Position numbers and translations under genes: made by a program | Part shown: positions 7,178-14,910 of the stretch, one piece after another | How the letters are laid out: each line of letters begins with the position of its first letter | Position numbering within the stretch: the stretch's first letter is position 1 | The notes under the pieces: generated by a model | Databases searched by the model: none | Told to the model about the DNA's origin: nothing | The model's input: only the letters and a program-made list of their open reading frames with translations | Assembly: GCF_027604915.1 (NCBI RefSeq) | Contig: NZ_JAJAQC010000009.1 | Span: 124,001-188,000 of the forward strand | From: Streptomonospora mangrovi | GTDB lineage: Bacteria; Actinomycetota; Actinomycetes; Streptosporangiales; Streptosporangiaceae | Reading direction: 5' to 3' | DNA length: 64,000 nucleotides

Positions 7178-8701
7178 TCACCTGGCGGCGAACCACTTGC
7201 GCAGGGTGTCCCGGCAGGGCTCGTTGGCGTAGGTCAGCGGGATGTGCGGCACGAACAGCACCGACGCGGGCACCCGGCGGGGGTCGAGTCGGCGCGCGAG
7301 CCACGCGCGCAGCTCGGGCTCGCCGACGTTCCCGGCGGCACCGGGGGCGGCGACCACGGCGGTGCGCAGGGCGGTGCCGCCGGCTCCGTCGGGGGTGTCG
7401 AAGGTCGCCGACTCCAGCACCGCCGGGTGCTCCTGGAGCCAGGGGTCGACCTCGCCGGCGAACACCGCCTCGCCGTCGACCTCCATCGCCTCACCGGCCC
7501 GGCCCAGCACCGTGAGGCGCCCGGAACGGTCGAGGAACCCGACGTCGCCGGTGCGCAGCCAGCCGTCGCGCAGGGCGTGCGCGGTGGCCTCCGGCCGCTT
7601 CCAGTACTCGGTGGTCAGGGTGGGGCTGTGCACCCAGATCTCGCCGCGCCCGCCCGGCTCGCGGGGGCGGCCGCGCGGGTCGCGCACCTCCACGCGTACC
7701 CCGGGCAGGGGCCGGCCCACGCTCCGGCGGACGTCGAAGGAGCCGTCGGCGTAGTCCGCGGGCTCCAGGCGGGCGACCGAGCCGGCCTCGGTCTGGCCGT
7801 AGCCGGGGCGCACGATCGGCCCGAACCGGGCCACGGCCCGGCTGAGCAGGGCCGGGGAGGTGGCGGCGGTGGAGCTGAGGACGGAGCGCAGGTGCGGAAA
7901 GCGCGGCGCCGCCGCCGAGGTGTCCAGGTGGTCCAGCAGCAGGCGCAGTTCGTAGGGCGACAGGACCAGGTGGGTGGCCCGCTGCCCGGCGAGGACGGCG
8001 GCGACCTCGGGCGGGTCGAACCAGGGCAGGGTGATGAGCTGGCCCCCGGCCGCCACGGCGGCGTCGCCGAGGGCGCGGCCGAGCCCGGTGAGTCGGCCGG
8101 TCTTGAGCAGCCGCGGCGGGGTGTCGCCCGCGAGCAGTTCGGCCACCCCGGGGGCGGTGCGCGGCGGCCCGGCCCGGAAGCGGCGCAGCACGGGCTTGGC
8201 GCGGCCGGTGGTGCCCCCGGTCAGCGTGATCCGGTTGGGGTCGCCCGGCCGCGCCCGGGGCGGGAAGGGCGCGGCCGGGAGCCCGGCGGCGGTGTCGAGC
8301 AGGTCGGTCCCGGCGGGGCCGGGGCCGAGGGCGAGCAGGCGGACGCCGGGCAGCGCCGCGATGTCGGGCAGGCGGGTGCGGCGCACCGCGCCGGGGTCGG
8401 CGAGGGCGAGGGCGGCGCCGCACTCGGTGATGAGCCCGGCCTGGTCGGTGAAGGGGAGGGTGTCGGGGATCTCGACCTGGCCGCCGCCCGTCAGCTCCAC
8501 GGCGTTGGCCGCCAGGTGCAGGCGGCTGCTGAGCGGGCCGACGAGGGCGGCGATCCGCCCCGGCCCGTGGCCCAAGTCGGCCAGCGCGCGGGCCAGTCGG
8601 CGGACGGTGTCGAGCGCCTGGCCGGCGGTGAGGTCGCCGCGGCGGTCGTGCAGCACCACGCGGGTGGGGTCGCGCTCCAGCTCCGCGATGAGCGGTGTCA
8701 T
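7178..8701 (-). CDS. ANL superfamily (AMP-dependent ligase-like) enzyme lacking the A10 lysine, paralogue 1
   Basis: The protein has 507 residues and starts at ATG 8701 after GGAAGGAG; its ATG overlaps the stop of the PaaK-like gene (ATGA). ANL core motifs are seen: TGGTTGRAKP (161-170, the A3 phosphate loop), GYGQTEAG (A5), RTGDVG (A7) and the hinge region LGRAGEAMEVDG (A8). The C-terminal A10 position, normally NGK with the catalytic lysine, reads PLTYANEPCR, with E494 where the lysine should be. The A8 hinge lysine is also replaced. It is related to the product of 14911-16536, which shows the same loss. Activation of a carboxylic acid is the family role, but ordinary adenylation is doubtful here. 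No carrier domain is present. Confidence 0.85.
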   Translation of the reverse strand: MTPLIAELERDPTRVVLHDRRGDLTAGQALDTVRRLARALADLGHGPGRIAALVGPLSSRLHLAANAVELTGGGQVEIPDTLPFTDQAGLITECGAALALADPGAVRRTRLPDIAALPGVRLLALGPGPAGTDLLDTAAGLPAAPFPPRARPGDPNRITLTGGTTGRAKPVLRRFRAGPPRTAPGVAELLAGDTPPRLLKTGRLTGLGRALGDAAVAAGGQLITLPWFDPPEVAAVLAGQRATHLVLSPYELRLLLDHLDTSAAAPRFPHLRSVLSSTAATSPALLSRAVARFGPIVRPGYGQTEAGSVARLEPADYADGSFDVRRSVGRPLPGVRVEVRDPRGRPREPGGRGEIWVHSPTLTTEYWKRPEATAHALRDGWLRTGDVGFLDRSGRLTVLGRAGEAMEVDGEAVFAGEVDPWLQEHPAVLESATFDTPDGAGGTALRTAVVAAPGAAGNVGEPELRAWLARRLDPRRVPASVLFVPHIPLTYANEPCRDTLRKWFAAR

Positions 8702-10059
8702 CGGCGGGCTCCTTCCGAGGGGACCCGCTCCTGGGGTGCGGGCGCGCCCGCCGGGTAGGACAGCCCGGCGCTGTCGTCGCCGGCCGAGGACAGGTAGCGC
8801 GGCTTGGCGATGTGGGACTCCCGGGCCAGCTCCTCCAGGGAGACCAGGGTGCCCGGGGCGACCGCCTCGACCTCGGCCGCGGCCCCCAGGTGCCGCTCCA
8901 GGCCCGCGCGCAGGGCGGCCGCGGCGTCGCCGGCCGCCGAGTCCGCGGCCTCGATCAGGACCCGCAGCGCGCCGCGGTCCTCGACCGCCCGCCAGAACAG
9001 CACGCCCAGGTCGGGGGGCAGGGAGTACACCGCCTCCTCCACGTCGCAGGCGTAGACCCGGCGCCCGCCCAGGGTGACGCCCTGCTCCCAGCGTCCGAGC
9101 ACCCGCACCCGGGGCAGCGCCCAGCCGCAGGGGCAGGGTTCGTAGGAGAGTTCGACGGCGTCGCCGGTGTCGTAGCGCAGCAGCGGCATCGCCTCGCGGT
9201 ACAGGGTGGTGAGGACGAGCCGCCCGCTCCCCTCGGGCGCGGCGGTGCCGGTGGCGGGGTCCAGGATCTCGGGCAGGTAGCGGTCGGCCCACAGGTGCAG
9301 GGCGCCCTCGGGGCACTCGCCGGCGAGGTTGGAGCCGCACTCGGAGTTGCCGTAGCTCAGGGCGACGTCGCAGCCCCACAGGTGGGTGATGCGCCGGCGG
9401 CGCGCCTGGCTCAGGGGTTCGCCGGTGGCGATGAGCGTGCGCAGCGCGGGGGCGTGGTCGCGCGGCGCCGAGCCCGTCAGCCGGGCGCAGGCCGCCCACA
9501 GCAGCGGCTCGGTGGGCAGGGCCGCCGCCACGGTGACGCGCAGGTCGCGCAGCAGGCCCAGGACCCGCCGGTAGGTCATGGCGGTCGAGCGGGCGTCGGC
9601 GGGCACGGTCAGCGCGCCCGCCGCCCGCGCGGCGGCGTGGACCTGGTGGCCGATGGTGACCATCGCGTAGGGCACGCGCACGAGCACGGTGTCGTCCTCG
9701 GTGAGGCCGTACCGGCCGCGGCGGAAGCGGTCGAGCATCTCGGCCCAGTCGGCCTCGGTGTGGAAGGAGGCGGTGGCCTGGCCGAGGGAGGTGCCGCTGG
9801 ACTCGTGGTAGGAGGCGAGCCGCCGGCGGGCCACCGCGACCATGCCGAAGGGGTGGTTGGCGCGCAGGTCGGCCTTGGTGGTGAGGGGGAGGTCGGCGAG
9901 GTTCTCCAGGTCCACGCGGGGGACGTCCGGGCCGAACCGGCTGCGGTAGAAGTCGCTGTTGGCGGCGGCGCGCACCACGGCGGGCAGCCGATCCCGCCAG
10001 AGCGCCCGCAGGCCGTCGAAACCGGACCATTCGCCGATACTTGGGGGAATGTGCACCAT
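8698..10059 (-). CDS. Phenylacetate-CoA ligase / coenzyme F390 synthetase-like adenylate-forming enzyme
   Basis: The protein has 453 residues and starts at ATG 10059, with GAAGGGAA about 10 bases upstream. The PaaK/F390-synthetase family is indicated by ESSGTSLGQAT (about 86-96, the ATP loop, with SLG where most have TGK), the LSYGNSECG segment, RYDTGD, and the cysteine pair CPCGW. The N-terminal LPLTTKADLRAN is also characteristic. These enzymes activate aryl or alkyl acids as adenylates and pass them to CoA, or sometimes to amines or carrier proteins. It is translationally coupled to the downstream ANL gene, so the two probably act on the same or consecutive acids. It diverges from the threonine-synthase-like gene across a 157-base promoter region. 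Confidence 0.85.
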   Translation of the reverse strand: MVHIPPSIGEWSGFDGLRALWRDRLPAVVRAAANSDFYRSRFGPDVPRVDLENLADLPLTTKADLRANHPFGMVAVARRRLASYHESSGTSLGQATASFHTEADWAEMLDRFRRGRYGLTEDDTVLVRVPYAMVTIGHQVHAAARAAGALTVPADARSTAMTYRRVLGLLRDLRVTVAAALPTEPLLWAACARLTGSAPRDHAPALRTLIATGEPLSQARRRRITHLWGCDVALSYGNSECGSNLAGECPEGALHLWADRYLPEILDPATGTAAPEGSGRLVLTTLYREAMPLLRYDTGDAVELSYEPCPCGWALPRVRVLGRWEQGVTLGGRRVYACDVEEAVYSLPPDLGVLFWRAVEDRGALRVLIEAADSAAGDAAAALRAGLERHLGAAAEVEAVAPGTLVSLEELARESHIAKPRYLSSAGDDSAGLSYPAGAPAPQERVPSEGARR

Positions 10060-10216
10060 GGAATGTGATTCCCTTCTTTTCCCGCTTTTCCGGGATGCGG
10101 ATGAGGGTAATTAAATGAAATTCCCTGGTACTACGGTTACCCGCGGGTGATAACGGGAAAACAAATCAACGGAGCCAAGTACCCCCGCCGGTGCCGCCGG
10201 GAAAGGAAAACCCCCT
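10060..10216. promoter_or_regulatory. Divergent promoter region inside the biosynthetic cluster
   Basis: This 157-base gap between divergent genes is markedly AT-richer than its surroundings (for example GGTAATTAAATGAAATTCC near 10107-10125). It must hold both promoters. I could not settle on -35/-10 pairs. AAAGGA at 10202-10207 is the Shine-Dalgarno of the rightward gene. Confidence 0.45.
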
Positions 10217-11548
10217 ATGGGCTTCACCCTGCGCTATGAGGAACTTATCGGCGGATCCACCGCGGGCGCGGAGCGAACACAGTTCGCGCTGGTCTGCGTG
10301 GTCTGCGGGAGATCACCCGGACGCCTTCTGGCCAACCGCTGCGGCGACTGCGGCGGCGCCATCGACGCCATCCACCCGTTGGAAAACGTGTCACTCGCCG
10401 GCGGGGAAAACCCCCTCCAGCGTTACTTCGACCTCCTCCCGGTCCGGGAACGCGGAAACCTCCTCTGGCTCGGCGACGGCGACACCCCGTGTTTCCGGGC
10501 CGAGGGATTCGGTCGCCGCACCGGAATTCCCGGGCTCGTCCTGAAAGACGAAAGCGCCAATCCCACGCGCAGCACAAAAGACCGGATCGCCTCGGTGGGG
10601 CTCTCCCGGTTCGCCGAACTCGGCGTGAAGCGGTTCGTCATGGCCTCGACCGGAAACAGCTCCACCGCCTACGCGCGCGGGGTGCAGTCGGTCACCGGGT
10701 TCGAGATGGCGCTTTTCTGCGGCGTGCGGTTCCGCCACCGCCTCAACTACCCCGACCACAGCGCCGTCACCACCTACCTGGTCGAGGGCGACTTCGTCGC
10801 CGCCGGCCAGGCCGCCCGCCGCTTCGCCGAACGCACCGGCGCCCTCTCCGAGGGCGGCTTCTTCAACCTCGCCCGGCGCGAGGGCCTGAAGCTCGCCTAC
10901 CTGGAGGCGTTCGACTGGATGGCCGACCCCCCCGACTACGTCTTCCAGGCAGTCAGCAGCGGCATGGGCCTGCTGGGCGCCTACAAGGGCGCCCTGGAGT
11001 ACCTCCGCCTGGGGCGCCTCGCCCGCATGCCCCGGTTCGTGGCCGTGCAGCAGGCCAGTTGCGCCCCCATGGCCCACGCCTACCGCGAGGGCGCCGAGGT
11101 GATCGCCCCCCGGCACGTGGTCCACGACCCCCGCGGCCTGGCCGAGGCCATCCTGCGCGGCAACCCCGGCCAGACCTACCCCTACATCCGCTACCTCTGC
11201 CGGACCAGCGGGGGCCGGATCCTCTCGGTCGGCGACGACGAGATCCGCGGCGCCCGCGCCCTGCTGGCCGACACCGAGGGCGTGGCCGTGTGCCACGCCA
11301 GCGCCACCGCCCTGGCCGGCGCGGTGCGCATGCGGCGCGAGGGCGACCTCCCCGAGGACGCCGCCGTCCTGGTCAACCTCACCGGCGGCGACCGCACCGG
11401 CTGGCCGGTGCCCACCCGCTGCCACGTCGTGGACGCCGAGTTCCCCACCGGGTCGGTGGAGTGGTCCGGGCCGCCCGCCCCGCCCGCCGGCGCCGCACCG
11501 GCGGGCGGGGCGGGCGGGCAGGAGGGGCGGGACACGTGCGTGCTGTAG
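10217..11548 (+). CDS. Threonine synthase-like PLP enzyme (fold type II)
   Basis: The protein has 443 residues from ATG 10217. An N-terminal knuckle has two CxxC pairs (C27/C30 and C42/C45). The PLP lysine is K121 in NPTRSTKDR and the phosphate-binding loop is STGNSS (144-149). The order and spacing match threonine synthase/threonine synthase-like proteins, which act on O-phosphohomoserine or related beta/gamma-leaving-group amino acids. Its place among secondary-metabolism-type genes argues for a specialised beta- or gamma-replacement rather than housekeeping threonine synthesis. The last 30 residues are Pro/Ala/Gly-rich and are encoded by an 18-bp perfect inverted repeat (11473-11515). The end overlaps the next gene by 13 bases. 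Confidence 0.83.
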   Translation: MGFTLRYEELIGGSTAGAERTQFALVCVVCGRSPGRLLANRCGDCGGAIDAIHPLENVSLAGGENPLQRYFDLLPVRERGNLLWLGDGDTPCFRAEGFGRRTGIPGLVLKDESANPTRSTKDRIASVGLSRFAELGVKRFVMASTGNSSTAYARGVQSVTGFEMALFCGVRFRHRLNYPDHSAVTTYLVEGDFVAAGQAARRFAERTGALSEGGFFNLARREGLKLAYLEAFDWMADPPDYVFQAVSSGMGLLGAYKGALEYLRLGRLARMPRFVAVQQASCAPMAHAYREGAEVIAPRHVVHDPRGLAEAILRGNPGQTYPYIRYLCRTSGGRILSVGDDEIRGARALLADTEGVAVCHASATALAGAVRMRREGDLPEDAAVLVNLTGGDRTGWPVPTRCHVVDAEFPTGSVEWSGPPAPPAGAAPAGGAGGQEGRDTCVL

Positions 11549-12669
11549 CCGTCGTGGGCGCGGGCGTCCTCGGCGCCGCCGTCGCCTGGAACCTCGCCCG
11601 GCGCGGCCTGCGCGTCGTGGTGGTGGAGCGCGAGCCGGTGCCGGCCGCCGGCGCCAGCGGTGCCTCCTTCGCCCGGGCCACCGCGTTCGGCCGGGCGCCC
11701 CGGGCCTACTTCGAGCTGCGGCACGCCGGCCTGCGGACCCTGCACCGGCTGCGCGAGACCGGCGTGCCCGGCTTCCACCCCTGCCCCAGCCTCGTCTGGA
11801 GCCGCGACGACCCCGCCCTGGCCGACACCGTCGCCACGGCGCGCCACCAGGGCTACCGCGCCTGCCACGGCCCCTGCGCCGGGTTCCCGGTCCCCGCCGG
11901 GCCGGGCCGCGCCGTGCCCGCCGCGCGGGCGGCCTACCTCCCCGCCGAGGGCTGGGTCGACCTCCCCGCCATGGCGGACTGGATGCTGGCGCGGGCGCGC
12001 CGCTTCGGCGCCGACATCCGGTTCGGCGCGCGGGCCGTGGACATCCGCACCGGCGCCGACGGCGCGGTCCGCGCCCTCGTCCTGGCCGACGGCGGCGCCG
12101 TGGCGGCCGACACCGTGGTCAACGCCGCCGGCGCCGGGGCCGACCGGGTGGCCCGGCTGGTCGGCGGCCCCCTCGCCCTGGCGCCCAGCGCCGGGCTGCT
12201 GGCCGAGGTCCCCCTGGCGCGGGAACTGGACGCCATGCTGCTCGCCCCCGACATCAGCATCCGCCCGGCCGGCGCCGGCGCGGCGCTGCTGCGCTCCGAC
12301 GCCATCGACTCCCGGCTGGGCGCCGCGCCCGCCGCCGACCTGGCGGCCGAGGCGGCCGCCGAACTCCTGGAGCGCGCCGCGGCGGTGCTGCCCGAACTCG
12401 CCGGCGCCCGCCCCACCGCCGCCCGGGTGGGCGTGCGCGCGTTCCCCGCCGACGGCTACCCCAGCGTCGGCTTCCTCAGCGGCGTGCCCGGCTACTACGA
12501 GGCCGTCACCCACAGCGGCGCCACGCTGGGCCCTTTGCTGGGGCGGCTGGCGGCCGAGGAGATCGCCTCGGGGCACCGCTCCCGCCTGCTCGCCCCCTAC
12601 ACCCCCGACCGCTTCGGCGGTTCCGCCGTACCCGACCAGGGAGCCGGTATCGCACCGGCGCACACGTGA
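11536..12669 (+). CDS. FAD-dependent amino acid oxidase/dehydrogenase (DAO family)
   Basis: The protein has 377 residues. GTG 11536 was chosen because AGGAGG lies 10 bases upstream and the Rossmann motif begins at once (VVGAGVLGAAVAWNLARRG, GxGxxG). The glycine-rich VVNAAGAGADRVARLVG and the C-terminal PSVGFLSGVPGYYEAVTHSGATLGP match the DAO family, which includes glycine oxidase, sarcosine oxidase and D-amino acid dehydrogenase. It would oxidise a C-N bond of an amino acid or secondary amine to an imine or oxo acid. It overlaps the threonine-synthase-like gene and is followed after 10 bases by the aminomutase-like gene, so one transcript is likely. Confidence 0.83.
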   Translation: MRAVAVVGAGVLGAAVAWNLARRGLRVVVVEREPVPAAGASGASFARATAFGRAPRAYFELRHAGLRTLHRLRETGVPGFHPCPSLVWSRDDPALADTVATARHQGYRACHGPCAGFPVPAGPGRAVPAARAAYLPAEGWVDLPAMADWMLARARRFGADIRFGARAVDIRTGADGAVRALVLADGGAVAADTVVNAAGAGADRVARLVGGPLALAPSAGLLAEVPLARELDAMLLAPDISIRPAGAGAALLRSDAIDSRLGAAPAADLAAEAAAELLERAAAVLPELAGARPTAARVGVRAFPADGYPSVGFLSGVPGYYEAVTHSGATLGPLLGRLAAEEIASGHRSRLLAPYTPDRFGGSAVPDQGAGIAPAHT

Positions 12670-12679
12670 GAGGACGAGG

Positions 12680-13978
12680 ATGACCGGCACCATCAGCGAC
12701 GTGCAGGCACCACAGTCGAACAAGACCGCCTACGACGGCCTGCGCGACGTCGTCGCGGGCGGGGTCAGCAGCAACATGCGGGCCCGGGGCGTGGCGGCGC
12801 CGATCGTCGTGGACTCCGCCCGCGGCGCCCGCGTCCGCGACGTCGAGGGCAACGAGCTGATCGACGTCAACATGGGCTACGGCCCCCACATCTTCGGCTA
12901 CGCCGACCCCGACGTCACCGAGCACATCGCCGCGCAGTTCGGGCGCGGCCACCTCACCGGGCTGCCGCACCGCCTCGACCGCCGGGCGGCGGAGCTGGTC
13001 GCCGAACTCGTGCCCGGCGTGGAGCAGTTGCGCTTCGCCAACTCCGGCACCGAGGCGCTGATGTCGGCGGTGCGGCTGGCGCGGGTCCTCACCGGCCGCA
13101 CCCTGGTGCTGACCTTCGGCGGCCACTACCACGGCTGGAGCGAGACCCTGCTGCGCACCCGCGAGTGCGACGGCTACCGCCCCCGCCCCCTGGCGCCGGG
13201 CATGATCCCCGAGGCCATGGCGCACACCCTCCAGGTCGGCTGGAACGACGTCGCGGCCGTGGAGGCGGTGTTCGAGGAGCACGGCGGCGACCTCGCCGCG
13301 GTGCTGTGCGAACCCGTCCTGGCCAACGCGGGCGTGGTGGCGCCGGCCCCCGGGTTCCTGGAGCTGCTGCGCCGGCTCACCCGCTCCGCCGGCGCCCTGC
13401 TGGTCTTCGACGAGGTCATCACCGGATTCCGGGTGGCGCGCGGCGGCGCGCAGGAGCGCTACGGCGTGGAGCCCGACCTCACCGTGCTCTCCAAGGTCAT
13501 GGGCGGCGGGTTCCCCGTGGCGGCGTTCGGCGGCCCCCGCGATGCCATGAAGCCCCTGGCCCAGTTGGAGGCGTTCCACGCCGGCGTCTACGCCGGCAAC
13601 CACGCGGCCATGGCCGCCGTCGCCGCGTCCCTGGCCAAGGTCCGCTCCCTGCCGGCGCTCTACACCGAACTGGAGGCGCTGGGCGCCTACGCCGAGTCGC
13701 GGGTGCACGAGGCCGCCGCGGCGGCCCAGCGCACCCTCCAGGTGCGGCGCGTGGGCTCGGTGATGTCGGTGGCCCTGACCAGCCCCGCCACCGGCGCGGT
13801 CGACCCGGGCGGGCACCGCCGCCTGCAAACCGCCTGCCAGGCGCGCGGGGTGTACTTCCACCCCATCCCCGACGAGCCGTGGTTCCTCAGCACGGCCCAC
13901 ACCCGCGCCGACCTCGACACCGTCGCCGAGGTCCTGGCGGAGTCTTTGGCCGAGGTCGCCGCCGAGGGCGCGCGGTGA
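12680..13978 (+). CDS. Class III PLP enzyme, glutamate-1-semialdehyde 2,1-aminomutase-like
   Basis: The protein has 432 residues and starts at ATG 12680 after GAGGACGAGG. Motifs of class III aminotransferases are clear: NSGTEALMSAVRLAR (phosphate loop), FGGHYHGW, LLVFDEVITGFRV (pyridine-N aspartate) and LSKVMGGGFPVAAFGG with the Schiff-base lysine. The order HYHGW then DEVITGFR, and the length, are those of GSA-aminomutases rather than omega-transaminases. As a specialised copy it could shift or remove an amino group on a small substrate. It is a third, structurally distinct PLP enzyme in the cluster, and its stop overlaps the next gene's GTG. Confidence 0.85.
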   Translation: MTGTISDVQAPQSNKTAYDGLRDVVAGGVSSNMRARGVAAPIVVDSARGARVRDVEGNELIDVNMGYGPHIFGYADPDVTEHIAAQFGRGHLTGLPHRLDRRAAELVAELVPGVEQLRFANSGTEALMSAVRLARVLTGRTLVLTFGGHYHGWSETLLRTRECDGYRPRPLAPGMIPEAMAHTLQVGWNDVAAVEAVFEEHGGDLAAVLCEPVLANAGVVAPAPGFLELLRRLTRSAGALLVFDEVITGFRVARGGAQERYGVEPDLTVLSKVMGGGFPVAAFGGPRDAMKPLAQLEAFHAGVYAGNHAAMAAVAASLAKVRSLPALYTELEALGAYAESRVHEAAAAAQRTLQVRRVGSVMSVALTSPATGAVDPGGHRRLQTACQARGVYFHPIPDEPWFLSTAHTRADLDTVAEVLAESLAEVAAEGAR

Positions 13979-14817
13979 CCCCGCCCCGCGCGGGGTACGA
14001 GGCGTCCTACAGCAGGAGCGCCGCCAACTGGGACCCCCACATCGCCCACTTCACCACCTTCGGCGAGCGCCTGGTGGAGCTGGCCGACCCCCGGCCGGGC
14101 GAACGCGTGCTCGACGTCGGCGCGGGCCGGGGCGCCTGCCTGTTCCCGGCGGCCGAGCGCGTGGGCCCCCAGGGGCGCGTCCACGGGGTCGACCTGGCTG
14201 AGGGGATGGTGGAGTGCCTGGCGGCCGACATCGCCGAGCGCGGCGTGCGCAACGCCACGGCCGGGCGGATGGACGCCCAGACGCTCACCGTGCCCGACGC
14301 CTCCTACGACCTGGTGACGAGCGCGTTCACCCTGTTCATCCTGCCCGACCCCGCCGCCGCGGCCGCCGGGTTCCTGCGCGCGCTGCGGCCGGGCGGGCGG
14401 TGCGCCGTCTCGGTCCCCGACGGCCCGCTGCGGCCCGCCGGCCTCCACGACATCGAAGCGCTCTGCCACTCCTACGCGCGCCGGCTGAACGGCGGCGCCG
14501 CACCGGTCGGCATGCCCGACTTCGAACTGGACCCCGCCGCGCTCCTGGCCGAGGCCGGCTTCACCGGTGTCGAGGCCACCGAGGAGGTCCGGGAGTTCGT
14601 GTTCCCCAGCGTGGACGCCTGGTGGGAGTGGACCTGGACGGTCAACGTCCGCGCGTTCTACGAGCGGCTGCCGCCGCCGCTGCTGGAGGAGCTGCGGCGC
14701 GAGGCGTTCGCGCTGCTGACCCCCCTGGTGACCGACAAGGGCCTGCCCGCCGTGGCGGGCGCCCGCTACGCCACGGCCGTGCGCCCCGCCGCGCCCGGTC
14801 TCCGGCGCCGCATGTGA
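13975..14817 (+). CDS. SAM-dependent methyltransferase
   Basis: The start is GTG 13975, overlapping the previous stop as GTGA; the protein has 280 residues. Motif I is RVLDVGAGRGACLF and the acidic residue of motif II lies in VHGVDLAEGM. The segment YDLVTSAFTLFILPDP matches motif IV, and LRPGGRCAVSVP the usual post-motif strand. The N-terminus YEASYSRSAANWDPHIAHFTTFGERLVELA is typical of UbiE/type 11-like O-, N- or C-methyltransferases of natural product clusters. It presumably methylates an intermediate or the end product of this locus. A perfect 16-bp hairpin follows the stop, so transcription may largely end here. Confidence 0.85.
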   Translation: MTPPRAGYEASYSRSAANWDPHIAHFTTFGERLVELADPRPGERVLDVGAGRGACLFPAAERVGPQGRVHGVDLAEGMVECLAADIAERGVRNATAGRMDAQTLTVPDASYDLVTSAFTLFILPDPAAAAAGFLRALRPGGRCAVSVPDGPLRPAGLHDIEALCHSYARRLNGGAAPVGMPDFELDPAALLAEAGFTGVEATEEVREFVFPSVDAWWEWTWTVNVRAFYERLPPPLLEELRREAFALLTPLVTDKGLPAVAGARYATAVRPAAPGLRRRM

Positions 14818-14820
14818 CCG

Positions 14821-14864
14821 CGCCCCGCCGGCGGCCCGGCCCCGCAACGGCCGCCGGCGGGGCG
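14821..14864 (+). terminator. Perfect 16-bp stem-loop after the methyltransferase gene
   Basis: CGCCCCGCCGGCGGCC (14821-14836) and its exact complement (14849-14864) are separated by a 12-base loop. It starts 4 bases after the stop codon. It could end the 10217-14817 transcript or attenuate transcription into the ligase gene at 14911. Confidence 0.65.
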
Positions 14865-14887
14865 CTCCCGTGGTCCCTTCATCAACC

Positions 14888-14899
14888 CCTCACGTGAGG
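14888..14899. promoter_or_regulatory. Perfect 12-bp palindrome overlapping the Shine-Dalgarno of the ligase gene
   Basis: CCTCACGTGAGG is fully self-complementary, and its right end GTGAGG supplies part of the Shine-Dalgarno for ATG 14911. It could be an operator or a small RNA hairpin that hides the ribosome site. I see no second copy of the full palindrome, but I could not search exhaustively. Confidence 0.35.
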
Positions 14900-14910
14900 A
14901 CGGAACCGCC

